NCBI RefSeq assembly: GCF_041415945.1
Contig: NZ_JBGCUS010000001.1
Span: 2,418,001 to 2,482,000 of the forward strand
Source: Ancylobacter sp. IITR112
GTDB taxonomy: Bacteria; Pseudomonadota; Alphaproteobacteria; Rhizobiales; Xanthobacteraceae
Direction: 5' to 3'
DNA length: 64,000 nt
A program made the translations under genes and the position numbers. Below, piece after piece: positions 23,049-31,638 of the stretch; position 1 is the stretch's first letter, and every line of letters starts with the position of its first letter. The notes beneath the pieces are model-generated. The model was not told the origin of the DNA and did not search any database. It saw only the letters and a program-made list of their open reading frames with translations.

Positions 23049-23461
23049 GCCTCACCCTGCACGCTCCCTGCTCGCGTGTGGATCTCGGCGAGGTCTATGG
23101 CGAGCTGCCGCCGCTCAATTGGGCCGTGGCCTGCCAGCAGCTCACCATGGGGCCATCCTATGTGGTGCGCGACGCCTCCGCCCGGGCGCTGGCCTGCGGC
23201 GGCTTCATCCCGCTCGGCGACGCCTGGGAAAACTGGTTCCACGCCGCCCCGGCGGCCGCGCCGCACATGCGCGCCGTGGTGCGTCTGGCTCGGTTGACCT
23301 TTGCCGATCTGCCGCACTCTGACCCTCGCCCGGTGGAGACCATCGTGCGGACGCCCGCCGGCGCGCGCCTCGCGCGCCTTCTCGGCTTTCGCCACGCCAT
23401 CACCGTGGACGGGCTGGAACTGTGGAGACGCGAACCATGGGCGACACGATCAAGTCTTTGA
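23045..23461 (+). CDS. GNAT-like virion-associated protein, possibly T7 gp13-related
   Basis: 138 residues. The C-terminal half (RVVRLARLTFADLPHSD-type, then VETIVRTPAGARLARLLGF, then ITVDGLELWRRE) ends like a degenerate GNAT acetyltransferase fold, as in the DUF2833/gp13 proteins coded near podovirus portal genes. The acetyl-CoA loop is not obvious, so enzymatic activity is doubtful. It overlaps terL by ATGA and the next small gene by 25 bases. Confidence 0.55.
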   Translation: MSLTLHAPCSRVDLGEVYGELPPLNWAVACQQLTMGPSYVVRDASARALACGGFIPLGDAWENWFHAAPAAAPHMRAVVRLARLTFADLPHSDPRPVETIVRTPAGARLARLLGFRHAITVDGLELWRREPWATRSSL

Positions 23462-23637
23462 TGGGCGGCGGCAATGCCGCGAAGCAGCAGCGCAGCCAGC
23501 AGGGCGCCGCGCTCGCCCAGCTGCTGGCGCGTGAGGCGGAAGTGAGCACCGAGGGCGCCACCAGCGCGCCGCGCCGGCGCAAGGGGCGCCAGCTACTCAG
23601 CTATCTCGGCGAGGACGGCGCGGGGTCGCTGAACTGA
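23437..23637 (+). CDS. Small conserved-position virion gene
   Basis: 66 residues (MGDTIKSLMGGGNAAKQQRS). Basic and Gln/Ala-rich, without a transmembrane segment. The C-terminus RRRKGRQLLSYLGEDGAGSL resembles the small proteins that precede the portal gene in podoviruses and other phages with this head organisation. ATG 23437 is used rather than a GTG five codons earlier. The next gene starts 11 bases later. Confidence 0.6.
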   Translation: MGDTIKSLMGGGNAAKQQRSQQGAALAQLLAREAEVSTEGATSAPRRRKGRQLLSYLGEDGAGSLN

Positions 23638-23648
23638 GGAGCCCGCCC

Positions 23649-25232
23649 GTGCCGCTCTCGGTCACGCAGCTGAAGGAACGACGCCAGCAGGCGGACCGCG
23701 AGTGGGCGGTGCTGAAGCCGCTCTATGACGAAGCCTATGAGTTCGCCATCCCGTTCCGGCGCGGCATCCGCGAGACCGGACAGGGCGACAAGCGGGTGAA
23801 CCGCATTTTCGATATGACAGCCACCGCCAGCGCCTTCCGGGGCGCCGGCCGGCTGCAGCAGGATTTCTGCCCGCCGGGCGAGCCCTGGGTGCGCTTCGAG
23901 CCCGGCCCGCTGGTGCCGGCGGGCCGCGAGCGAAACAAGCTGACCAAGCACCTCGCCGAGGTGAGCGAGGTAGTCGGCTCGCTGTTCCAGACCGGCGAGT
24001 GGGACATGGCGTGCCACGAAATGTGCCTGGACCTGCAGGCCGGCACCGGCGCGCTGCTCATGGACGATGCGCCGGCGAATAATCGCGGGCGCCTCGCCGC
24101 CTTCGCCTCGGTGCCGGCCGAGGAAGTCCGGCTGGAAATGGGGCTGTTCGGCGACATCATCGGCCGCTTCTGGTGCCGCAAGGTGAAAGGCAGCCTGATC
24201 CGCGTCGCATGGCCGAAGGCGGAGCTTTCGCGGAAGCTCGCCGAGCGGATCGAGAAGGAGCCTGAAAAGGAAATCGAGGTCCATCAGGACACCACCTTCG
24301 ATTACGAGACCGGCAAGTGGACCTTGCACGTCTCGCATGATGACGATGAGGCGCCTTTCTGGACGCGCGATTACCGCACCTCGCCCTGGCTGACGCCGCG
24401 CTATTTCCGCGTGCCAGGCGAGACCTGGGGGCGCGGCCCGATCCTGCTCGCCATGCCGGCGATCAAGACGCTGAACAAGGCGCAGGAACTCACCCTGAAA
24501 GCCGCCGCCATCACCATGCTCGGCATCTACACCGCCACCGAGGACGGCGTTTTCAATCCCGCCACGGCCATGGTGGCGCCGGGCCAGTTCTGGAAAGTGC
24601 GGGCCAATGGCGGCGTGCTGGGACCCTCAATCCAGAAGCTGCCGGAACCCCGGCTGGACCTGTCCAACATCGTGCTGAACGAACTGCGCATGAGCGTGCA
24701 GACGGCACTGATGGATCAGTCCCTCCCGCCGGACGGCGCGGCCGTGCGCTCGGCAACCGAGATCCTTGAGCGGGTGAAGCGCCTCGCCTCGGATCATCAG
24801 GGCGCCGCCGGGCGCCTGGTGCATGAGATCGTGGTGCCGGCGGGCCAGCGCGGGCTGGAAATTTGCTACGACGCCAAGGTCATTCCGCACATGCTGGAAG
24901 TCGACCAGCTGCTGCTGAAAACCCGCGTCACCTCGCCCTTCGCCACCGCCCGCTTCGCCGCCCGGGCGCAGGCCGGTGTGCAGTGGATCGAAATGGCGAT
25001 GGCGATTGCCCCCGGCTATTCGGACCTGGTGGTGAACAAGCTCGATGCGCTGATCGATGTGGGGCGTGGCCTCGGCGTGCCGGAGAGCTGGATCCCCAGC
25101 GCCGAGCGCCGCGAAGCGATCATGGAACAGGTCACCGCGCTGGTGGCGCAGGCCATGGCGGCAGCGGAGACGGCCAGCCAGGCGCAGCCGGCCGCGCCGC
25201 CGGCCAATGCGGCAGCGGGAGCCTTGGCATGA
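23649..25232 (+). CDS. Portal (head-tail connector) protein, T7 gp8 type
   Basis: 527 residues with GTG start at 23649. It matches the podoviral head-to-tail connecting protein family: MPLSVTQLKERRQQADREWA, FDMTATASAFRGAGRLQQDF (the typical D-x-T-A-x-x-A), ETWGRGPILLAMPAIKTLNK and SATEILERVKRL. Twelve copies would form the ring through which DNA enters. The last 30 residues are Ala/Pro-rich. It overlaps the next gene by ATGA, as expected in a late operon. Confidence 0.93.
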   Translation: MPLSVTQLKERRQQADREWAVLKPLYDEAYEFAIPFRRGIRETGQGDKRVNRIFDMTATASAFRGAGRLQQDFCPPGEPWVRFEPGPLVPAGRERNKLTKHLAEVSEVVGSLFQTGEWDMACHEMCLDLQAGTGALLMDDAPANNRGRLAAFASVPAEEVRLEMGLFGDIIGRFWCRKVKGSLIRVAWPKAELSRKLAERIEKEPEKEIEVHQDTTFDYETGKWTLHVSHDDDEAPFWTRDYRTSPWLTPRYFRVPGETWGRGPILLAMPAIKTLNKAQELTLKAAAITMLGIYTATEDGVFNPATAMVAPGQFWKVRANGGVLGPSIQKLPEPRLDLSNIVLNELRMSVQTALMDQSLPPDGAAVRSATEILERVKRLASDHQGAAGRLVHEIVVPAGQRGLEICYDAKVIPHMLEVDQLLLKTRVTSPFATARFAARAQAGVQWIEMAMAIAPGYSDLVVNKLDALIDVGRGLGVPESWIPSAERREAIMEQVTALVAQAMAAAETASQAQPAAPPANAAAGALA

Positions 25233-25717
25233 GCGACTTTCTCCTCCCCGAGCGCGAGCCCGGCGGGCTGATGGACATTTCCCGGCTGATCGCCCAGGCG
25301 GACAGCATGGGCTGGGAGTTCTTTGACCGGCTCGCGCCCGGCGCCGCGCGCGGCGACCCGAAGGCCATCGCCCTCGCCATCACCCGCAGCGGGCGGCTGT
25401 CTGAGGCCTGTGTGCGCCTTGCCGCCAATGCTGATTTCCAGCTGCTGCTGGAACACCTGGTCGACACCACCATCGTGCTGCCGGAGATGCCGCCGCCGCT
25501 CGGCGTGCCGCCAGACCAGTTCGCGCTCTACGCCGCCGGCCGCGCCCGCGAGAACGCGCTGGTGTGGAAAATGCTCAAGCTGATCGCCGAGGGCCGCAAG
25601 CTGCCCGTCGGCCCCGCACCAACGGAGACGGAAGATGTTCACGAAGTACCAGGGACTGTGGGCGATGGTGCTGCGCAACGCGGAAGCGGGCGCCGGCGCC
25701 GGCGCGGCGGGAGCTGA
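25229..25717 (+). CDS. Uncharacterised virion-module protein between portal and scaffold
   Basis: 162 residues starting MSDFLLPEREPGGLMDISRL at an ATGA overlap with the portal. It is helical (SGRLSEACVRLAANADFQLL, then LEHLVDTTIVLPEMPP) and carries an Arg-rich tail. Its last 83 bases overlap the scaffolding gene in another frame, which makes that tail (GSGRRRRRGGS) likely unconstrained. Role unknown. Confidence 0.6.
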   Translation: MSDFLLPEREPGGLMDISRLIAQADSMGWEFFDRLAPGAARGDPKAIALAITRSGRLSEACVRLAANADFQLLLEHLVDTTIVLPEMPPPLGVPPDQFALYAAGRARENALVWKMLKLIAEGRKLPVGPAPTETEDVHEVPGTVGDGAAQRGSGRRRRRGGS

Positions 25718-26510
25718 AGGCGGCGCCGGCGACGCCGGCGCGGCTGCGGCCGCTGCTGCTGCTGCTGCCGGCGGCGGTGCCTCCGACCCGTGGAAGCGCG
25801 ATTTCATCCCCGACAGCATGTACGGCGCCACGCCCGAGGAAACCTTCGGCAAGCTCGCCGACGCCTGGAAGGGCCTGCGCGAGGGGGAAAGCAAGCGCCC
25901 CCAGCCGGGCAAGAGCCCGGACGAGTACACCTTCGACGCCTCGAAGAATGAGAAGATCGCGCCCTATTTCCAGAACGCCGCGGCCGATCCGCTGCTCAAG
26001 GTGGCGCAGGAAGTCGCGCACAAGATCGGCATGCCGAAGGACCATTTCGGCGCCTTCGTCACCCAGCTCTATGAGCAGGCCGTCGACAACAAGCTGCTGG
26101 GGCCGATGTACTCGCCCGAGACCGAGGCCCGCACGCTCGCCGAGCGGCTGGCGCCGGGCAAGAGCTGGGCGGAGGCCAAGCCCATCGTCACTAAGGCACT
26201 TGGCGACGCCACCGGCTTTATCGACGTGCTCGGCCAGCAGCTGAAGATTTCCGACGGCGCCAAGGGGCTGCTGGGCGCCCTGGTGGATGAGGCGGACGGC
26301 GTGGAGCTGGTGAACGCCCTCGCCGGCGCCATGAAGCAGGTGCCCGGCTTCGCCCTGCCGGGCGTGAAGGGCGGCGACACCGGCGGGTGGACACAGCAGC
26401 GGCTGGACGCCGCCGTGGCGGATGACCGCTACAGTCCCTATTCGCCGAAGTACGACAAGGCCTTCCGCGCCGAGGTCGATGCCGCGATGCGGCAGTTCCA
26501 CGGGAACTGA
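25635..26510 (+). CDS. Scaffolding protein
   Basis: 291 residues. An Ala/Gly-rich N-terminal third (AEAGAGAGAAGAEGGAGDAG) is followed by an acidic, helical core (PDEYTFDASKNEKIAPYFQN, then VAQEVAHKIGMPKDHFGAFV) typical of podovirus scaffolds, located between portal and capsid genes. Scaffolds guide procapsid assembly and leave before or during packaging. A ribosome site (cggagacgg) precedes ATG 25635, supporting a start inside the previous gene. Assignment rests on composition, order and the P-D-E-Y-x-F segment. Confidence 0.8.
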   Translation: MFTKYQGLWAMVLRNAEAGAGAGAAGAEGGAGDAGAAAAAAAAAAGGGASDPWKRDFIPDSMYGATPEETFGKLADAWKGLREGESKRPQPGKSPDEYTFDASKNEKIAPYFQNAAADPLLKVAQEVAHKIGMPKDHFGAFVTQLYEQAVDNKLLGPMYSPETEARTLAERLAPGKSWAEAKPIVTKALGDATGFIDVLGQQLKISDGAKGLLGALVDEADGVELVNALAGAMKQVPGFALPGVKGGDTGGWTQQRLDAAVADDRYSPYSPKYDKAFRAEVDAAMRQFHGN

Positions 26511-26519
26511 CGCGCGCCC

Positions 26520-26528
26520 TCGGTTGAC
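26520..26528 (+). promoter_or_regulatory. TCGGTTGAC motif upstream of the capsid gene
   Basis: TCGGTTGAC lies in the 148-bp gap before the capsid gene. The same nonamer is in the gaps before the tail fibre (39502-39510) and endolysin (43920-43928). TTGAC is the core of a -35 box. Downstream in this gap is a small hairpin GCATTC-CAGG-GAATGC (26555-26570). Confidence 0.4.
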
Positions 26529-26658
26529 GCCCCGCCGGCCGCGCGAGGATCGGTGCATTCCAGGGAATGCCCCGCGCGCGGCCCGGCCTTAAAACCCCGG
26601 CGCAGCAAACGGCCCTCGTCCCCGGAGACTGGCAATCTCAACACAAGGGAACGAGACG

Positions 26659-27555
26659 ATGTCTCTGCTTGCACCCAACTGGTTCGTTGAAGAATACCGC
26701 TCCAACGTCCGCCACATCTTCCAGTCCAAGGGCTTCAAGCTGAAGTCCACCGTGACGCCCGAAGGCTCGATCACCGGCAAGAAGGTGAAGTGGCCGTATT
26801 TCGGCACCTTCGACATGCAGGAAAAGACCCGTGGAGGCGAGACGCCTCCGGCGAACCCGAACCAGGGCATGCTCGAAGCCGACCTCAAGGATTACGATTA
26901 CCTCTACGAGATCTATGAGCAGGATCTCAACAAGATGACCGCCAATGAGCGGCAGGCGCATTATGTCGGCGGCGGCAACGCGGTCGGCCGCAAGTCCGAC
27001 AGCCTCATCATGAACGCACTGAACGACGCCGTGGTTGCGGCCGGCGGCCGCACCTTCGGCAGCGGCGGCGACTTTGACGGCCTGCCGACCGCGCTCGCCG
27101 TGTGCGAGGCGCTGGCCGACGATGACCAGATCGAGTGGGACGGCAACGTCACCGCCGTCATCCCCTGGCGCTGGTACAACATCCTGCTGATGTGGAAGGA
27201 GTTCAACAATGCCGAATGGGTCGGCACCGCGAACCTCGGCTTCCCCACCGGCACGGTCGGCAAGCGCTGGAACAATGTGAACTGGGTGCCCTTCCAGAAG
27301 AAGGAACTGCTGATCCCGGCCAGCAACCAGGCCTATGGCTTCATCTACCACCGCAACGCGGCGGGCTACGCCACCAATTATGAAGGCAAGGTCACGCCCG
27401 ACTGGGACAACCGCAAGGGCTGCTGGACCTTCCGTGGTGACCTGCAGGCCGTGTCCATGGCGCTCTACCCCGGCGCTTCCGGCATCTACCGGATGCACTA
27501 CGCCACCAACACCGCGCTGGCTCGCCCGGTGGAGCGCACCCAGACCGTCTCCTGA
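26659..27555 (+). CDS. Major capsid protein
   Basis: 298 residues. Recognised from MSLLAPNWFVEEYRSNVRHI, then DLKDYDYLYEIYEQDLNKMT, GGGNAVGRKSDSLIMNALND, and VIPWRWYNILLMWKEFNNAE, features of the phage capsid family found in T7-virion-type phages of alphaproteobacteria (Phage_capsid_2 type). It follows the scaffold gene and has a clear ribosome site (aaggga, 26646-26651). A strong hairpin (27567-27586) directly after the stop may adjust its level relative to downstream genes. Confidence 0.9.
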   Translation: MSLLAPNWFVEEYRSNVRHIFQSKGFKLKSTVTPEGSITGKKVKWPYFGTFDMQEKTRGGETPPANPNQGMLEADLKDYDYLYEIYEQDLNKMTANERQAHYVGGGNAVGRKSDSLIMNALNDAVVAAGGRTFGSGGDFDGLPTALAVCEALADDDQIEWDGNVTAVIPWRWYNILLMWKEFNNAEWVGTANLGFPTGTVGKRWNNVNWVPFQKKELLIPASNQAYGFIYHRNAAGYATNYEGKVTPDWDNRKGCWTFRGDLQAVSMALYPGASGIYRMHYATNTALARPVERTQTVS

Positions 27556-27566
27556 CGCATCGCGCC

Positions 27567-27586
27567 GCCGGGGCCTGCGCCCCGGC
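27567..27586. terminator. Hairpin after the capsid gene (partial terminator or processing site)
   Basis: GCCGGGGC and GCCCCGGC form a perfect 8-bp stem with a 4-base loop (CTGC). No T-run follows (gccctcccc), so it is more likely an attenuator or RNA-stabilising structure than a complete terminator. Confidence 0.45.
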
Positions 27587-27617
27587 GCCCTCCCCGTTCA
27601 CCTTCGAGGATTGCCCC

Positions 27618-27896
27618 ATGGCCTTCGTACAGGACAGCTTCATCGCCTATCGCACCGGCGCCGCGATCAAGGCGGCCAACGCCCGCACCTGCCGCTTCTG
27701 GCACTACGCCACCAATGACGACTGGGCGACCGTTGGCGCCACCGGCTACTGGAACAATGCCCGCGCCCATATCGGCGTTGGCGACATCGTCCATATCTCC
27801 GGCGATCTCGACGGTACGCCGTTCTATCGCTCGCTGATGTTCGCCACCGTACCGGCCTCCGGCAACGTGACCGTGACCCAGCTCGCCAACTCCTGA
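27618..27896 (+). CDS. Small structural-module protein after the capsid
   Basis: 92 residues: MAFVQDSFIAYRTGAAIKAA, then TCRFWHYATNDDWATVGATG and IGVGDIVHISGDLDGTPFYR. The beta-rich, glycine-turn sequence ending in VTVTQLANS resembles the small proteins placed after capsid genes in many phages that may decorate or cement the head. Function is inferred from place and composition. Confidence 0.6.
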   Translation: MAFVQDSFIAYRTGAAIKAANARTCRFWHYATNDDWATVGATGYWNNARAHIGVGDIVHISGDLDGTPFYRSLMFATVPASGNVTVTQLANS

Positions 27897-27916
27897 CCCT
27901 CCCCCCGAGCCACCTG

Positions 27917-27948
27917 CCCCGGCGCCGCCGCGCGCCGGGGCCCTTTTT
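27917..27948 (+). terminator. Rho-independent terminator after the head genes
   Basis: CCCCGGCGC (27917-27925) and GCGCCGGGG (27932-27940) make a perfect 9-bp stem with a 6-base loop, followed by CCCTTTTT. It separates head from tail genes. Confidence 0.8.
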
Positions 27949-27966
27949 CTCTCGCGCGAGGCCACC

Positions 27967-28587
27967 ATGCTGGAGCCGATCGACATCGTGAACGAGGCGG
28001 CCTTCATGGTCGGCGCCACGCCGCTCGCCAGCCTGGACGCCAACACCCAGACCGCCGCCGGCGCGCGCCTCGCCTATGACCGCGTGCTGGGCCACATGCT
28101 GGGGCTGCACTGGTTTTCCTGGTCGCTTTCCACCCGCCAGCTTTCGCGCCTGGCGGATGCCGTGCCGCTGACCGGCTACAAATATGTTTTCGCCCTGCCA
28201 CCGGACCGCGAGGGCAACCCCCGCGCCATCATCGCCGACATCAAGCGGCCGGACGCGCTCTATTCCGCCTTCCTGCTGGAAGGCGACACGGTGCATGCGG
28301 ACGCCGATCCGCTTTTCGCCCGCATCCGCATCAAGGCGCCGCCGCGCCTGTGGAGCGGGCCGTTTCGCGAGGCCTTCACCACGGCACTCGCCGCCAATTT
28401 CGCCTATTCGCTGAAGCGCAACCGCCAGCTCGCCGCCGAGCTGAAGCTCGACGCCTTCGGCCCGTCCTCGATGTCCGATCGCGGCGGCAAGATGCTGGCC
28501 GCCATTCTCGACGACGCGCAGTCCACGCCCTCGCTGAAATCGCCGCTGCAGGACGCGGACCCGCTGACCTCCGCCTGGGTGTCCTGA
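27967..28587 (+). CDS. Tail tubular protein A (T7 gp11-like)
   Basis: 206 residues. The opening LEPIDIVNEAAFMVGATPLA, then AARLAYDRVL-type motif ARLAYDRVLGHMLGLHWFSW, is the typical signature of gp11-like adaptor proteins, which attach to the portal ring and form the upper tail. It is the first gene after the head terminator and directly precedes the gp12-like gene with one base between stop and start. Confidence 0.88.
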   Translation: MLEPIDIVNEAAFMVGATPLASLDANTQTAAGARLAYDRVLGHMLGLHWFSWSLSTRQLSRLADAVPLTGYKYVFALPPDREGNPRAIIADIKRPDALYSAFLLEGDTVHADADPLFARIRIKAPPRLWSGPFREAFTTALAANFAYSLKRNRQLAAELKLDAFGPSSMSDRGGKMLAAILDDAQSTPSLKSPLQDADPLTSAWVS

Positions 28588-28588
28588 C

Positions 28589-31060
28589 ATGGCGGGCCAG
28601 CCCGGACGCGAACAGGCCTCCTTCGCCAGCGGCGAGCTGGGCGACCTGCTCGCCGAGCGCAAGAACCTGAAATATTACCGTTCCGGCCTGAAACGGGCGG
28701 AAAACCTGCTGGCGACGCCGCAGGGCCCGTGCTCGCAGCGGCCCTATACCCGCCTGATCGGCCGGCGCCGGCCGGTGCTGACCAATATCAGCCTTGCCGG
28801 CGCCACCCTCGCCGCCCCGTCCGGCGGCACGGTGGGCAACGCGCTGGACGGCGACACCGCCACGCTGCTGACCACGGATGCGATCATCGGCGGGCCGCAT
28901 GTGGTGATGACCGTCACCTTTGCGGTGCCGACCGCTGTGGCGGCGGTGGACGTGAACCGCTACCGGCTGTCCAACGGCACCGGCACGCTCGATGTGCAGT
29001 ATTCCACGCCCGGCGGCTGGGTGAGCCTCAACGGCGCGCGCAAGCTGCTGGCGGCCAACCGTTCCCGCCGCTTCTGCGCGCCGCCGGCCCAGCCGGTGAC
29101 GGCGAGCGCCTGGCGTATCGTCGCCGCCGGCCTGGCGGTGACGGACATGGTGTCGATCGCCGAGGTGGCTTTCCTCGCGGAGGGCACGAGCTTCTCGAGC
29201 GCGCGGTTGCGCTCCTTCGCCTATTCCCGCGATGTCGCCTACGACCTGGTGCTGACGCAGGGCCATGGCGATGTCTATGCCGCCACCGGCGGCTGGCTGG
29301 CCGGCTTCGCCCTGCCGCACACGGCGGAGGAAGCGCGCGGGCGCTGGCGCCAGCGGCTGAACACCGGCCTGCTGTTTTCCGGCACGCGGGTGCCCTGGCG
29401 CATTTTCCGCGAGAACGATGACCGGGAATGGGAATGCGGCGCCGTGCCGCTCAAGAAGATCCCGCGCTACGATTTCGGCGATGTGGAATATGGCAACGCC
29501 ATCGCCGCCGTGTGGCGGCTCGCCTTCATCAATGCCACGGGCGCGGCGGTCTTCACCGTCACCGTCGATGGCGAGGAAACCGGCACGATCAACCCCTCGG
29601 TCGGCAGCATCACCACCAACATCACCGAGGCCATCGAGGCGCTGGAAGGCATCGAGCCGGGAATTACCGTCTCCGGCTACATCGCCGGCGGTTTCGGCTC
29701 CGCCACCATCACCTTCAATGGCGAGGGCAATGAGGGGCCGGTGACGATCAATTCCACCCGCGTGCTCAATGTCGCCGACGCGGCGGTTAGCTGGTCGCGG
29801 GTGACGCGCGGCGAGTTCGGCGGCGAAGACATTTTTTCCGATGCGCGCGGCTGGCCACGCTGCGGCATTTTCTATCAGCAGCGGCTGATGATGGCCGGCG
29901 CGCCGGGCGTTCCCAACGCCATTGTCGCGTCGGAAACCGGCGATTTCTACCAGCTCAACACCGCGCTGGTGCCAGCCACCGCCCCTTTCGTCGCGCCTGT
30001 CGATACGGACGAAGACGAGGCGATCGAGGAATTCATCGCCGCACGCTCGCTGATGATGCTGACCAGCCGGGGCGAATACTGGATTTCCAACACCGCCATT
30101 TCCAAGGATCAGCCGCTCAACCCGATCCGCGCCTCAAGCAATGGCTGCGCGCGGGGCGTGCCCGTGGTGGAGAATGAAGGCGCCGCCGTCTTCGCCGACC
30201 GCTCCGGCAGCGTCCTGTGCGAGTTTCGTTACAATGAGGTGGACCAGACCTTCGTTGCGGCCCGCCTCTCATTGCTCGCCTCGCACCTGGTGAGCGACGT
30301 GGTTGACCTCGCCATGAAGCGCTCGGACGGCAATTCCGACGCCAACATTCTCGCCTATGTGCAGGCGGACGGGCAGATGCGCTTCGTGACCCTGCTGCGC
30401 GAACAGGACGTGACGGCCTTTGCGCGGGTGACGACGGACGGGCTTTTCCGCGCGGTAAGCGTCAACGGCGCCAACCGCATCACCGTGCTGACCGAGCGGC
30501 CGGTGAATGGCGTGCTGGTGCCCTTTGTCGAGCGCTTCGAGCAGGGGCTGCTGCTGGATCAGGCGGTGAGCCTGGTGCGCCCCGTCGCCTCCGCCACCGT
30601 GACCGGCCTTGCCGACCATGAAGGGGCGCAGGTGTGGGCCATCGCCGGCGATGACGTGTTCGGCCCCTTCACCGTCACAGGCGGCAGCATCACCCTGCCG
30701 CGCGCCGTGGGCAACGTCACGGTGGGTCGCTGGACGCCGTTCCTCGCCGAGACGCTGCCGCCCTCGCGCGAGATCGGGCCCGAGATCGTGACCTTTTCGC
30801 AGTGGGGCTACCACACGGTGCGGCTCTCGTTGGCCGACACCACGTCGGTGGCGGTGGGCGCCAATGGCAGCGCCATCGAGGAGCTGCCGCTGCTCGACTA
30901 TGGCGCGCCGATGGACGTGCCGGAGTTGCAGGCGGGCTTCACCGGCCAGCGCGAGCGCGACGGCATCGCCGGCGACGGCAGCCAGCCCACCATGACCGTG
31001 ACCCAGCTGCGCCCCGGCCGCATCACCCTGCGCGCGATTGTCGGCGAAGGAGACCCATAA
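28589..31060 (+). CDS. Tail tubular protein B (T7 gp12-like nozzle)
   Basis: 823 residues, like T7 gp12 (794). The N-terminus (FASGELGDLLAERKNLKYYR, then SGLKRAENLLATPQGPCSQR) carries the family hallmark S-G-E-x-x-x-x-L-x-x-R and R-x-x-N-x-x-x-x-P-x-G-x-x-x-R. The later FSQWGYHTVRLSLADTTSVA belongs to the beta-propeller body. Six copies would form the tail nozzle. The stop overlaps the next start by TAATG. Confidence 0.88.
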   Translation: MAGQPGREQASFASGELGDLLAERKNLKYYRSGLKRAENLLATPQGPCSQRPYTRLIGRRRPVLTNISLAGATLAAPSGGTVGNALDGDTATLLTTDAIIGGPHVVMTVTFAVPTAVAAVDVNRYRLSNGTGTLDVQYSTPGGWVSLNGARKLLAANRSRRFCAPPAQPVTASAWRIVAAGLAVTDMVSIAEVAFLAEGTSFSSARLRSFAYSRDVAYDLVLTQGHGDVYAATGGWLAGFALPHTAEEARGRWRQRLNTGLLFSGTRVPWRIFRENDDREWECGAVPLKKIPRYDFGDVEYGNAIAAVWRLAFINATGAAVFTVTVDGEETGTINPSVGSITTNITEAIEALEGIEPGITVSGYIAGGFGSATITFNGEGNEGPVTINSTRVLNVADAAVSWSRVTRGEFGGEDIFSDARGWPRCGIFYQQRLMMAGAPGVPNAIVASETGDFYQLNTALVPATAPFVAPVDTDEDEAIEEFIAARSLMMLTSRGEYWISNTAISKDQPLNPIRASSNGCARGVPVVENEGAAVFADRSGSVLCEFRYNEVDQTFVAARLSLLASHLVSDVVDLAMKRSDGNSDANILAYVQADGQMRFVTLLREQDVTAFARVTTDGLFRAVSVNGANRITVLTERPVNGVLVPFVERFEQGLLLDQAVSLVRPVASATVTGLADHEGAQVWAIAGDDVFGPFTVTGGSITLPRAVGNVTVGRWTPFLAETLPPSREIGPEIVTFSQWGYHTVRLSLADTTSVAVGANGSAIEELPLLDYGAPMDVPELQAGFTGQRERDGIAGDGSQPTMTVTQLRPGRITLRAIVGEGDP

Positions 31061-31638
31061 TGGAGCTTGCGATTTCCGCCATCGCCGCACTGGGTTCGAC
31101 CCTCACCGGTGCCACAGCGGCCGCGATCCCCGCCAGCGCGGCCGGCGCCTCGCTCGCAATCGAGGGGCTTGGCGCCGCCGCCGCTGCCGGCTCCGCCGCC
31201 ACGGGCCTTTCCTCCATTCTCGGCGGTGTCGGCACCGCCGCGTCCATCCTCTCCGGCACCACCTCGGTGCTGTCCGCCATGCGCACCATGGCGGCGGGCG
31301 AGGAAAAAGCGGCCGAGATCGATGCCCAGGCGATGGATGACCGCATTGCCGGCGTGGCGCGGCGCACCCGCTTCAAGCGCGAGGCGCTGGATATCCTCGG
31401 GCAGAACGATGTGGCGGCGGCCGCCGCCGGCATCGACCTCGCCTATGGGCAGGCGGCGGACCAGCGCGCCCGCACTTGGGAAGACCTGACGCGGGAAAGC
31501 GAGATCGACCGCCAGCAGGAAGAGGCCCGGCTGATGGGCTATCGCCGCGCCTCGCGCCGGGCCCGTTCCTCCGGCCAGCTTTCCGGCTTCCTGCAGCTGG
31601 GAGAAGGGCTGGCCAGCATGGCAGGGAGCTTTGGCTGA
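31060..31638 (+). CDS. Internal virion protein (T7 gp14-like)
   Basis: 192 residues. An Ala/Gly-rich hydrophobic N-terminus (residues about 1-70, e.g. AASILSGTTSVLSAMRTMAA) is followed by a charged helix (RFKREALDILGQNDVAAAAA, then RQQEEARLMGYRRASRRARS). Position and layout match gp14, the smallest internal virion protein that is ejected with DNA and forms an outer membrane pore. Start and stop overlap both neighbours (TAATG and TGATG). Confidence 0.7.
   Translation: MELAISAIAALGSTLTGATAAAIPASAAGASLAIEGLGAAAAAGSAATGLSSILGGVGTAASILSGTTSVLSAMRTMAAGEEKAAEIDAQAMDDRIAGVARRTRFKREALDILGQNDVAAAAAGIDLAYGQAADQRARTWEDLTRESEIDRQQEEARLMGYRRASRRARSSGQLSGFLQLGEGLASMAGSFG

Noticed and set aside
25742-25770. 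Run of CTG/GCC triplets in the scaffold gene as a phase-variable tract
   Set aside because: Triplet repeats in the poly-alanine part would not change the frame and are imperfect; no sign of a switch.
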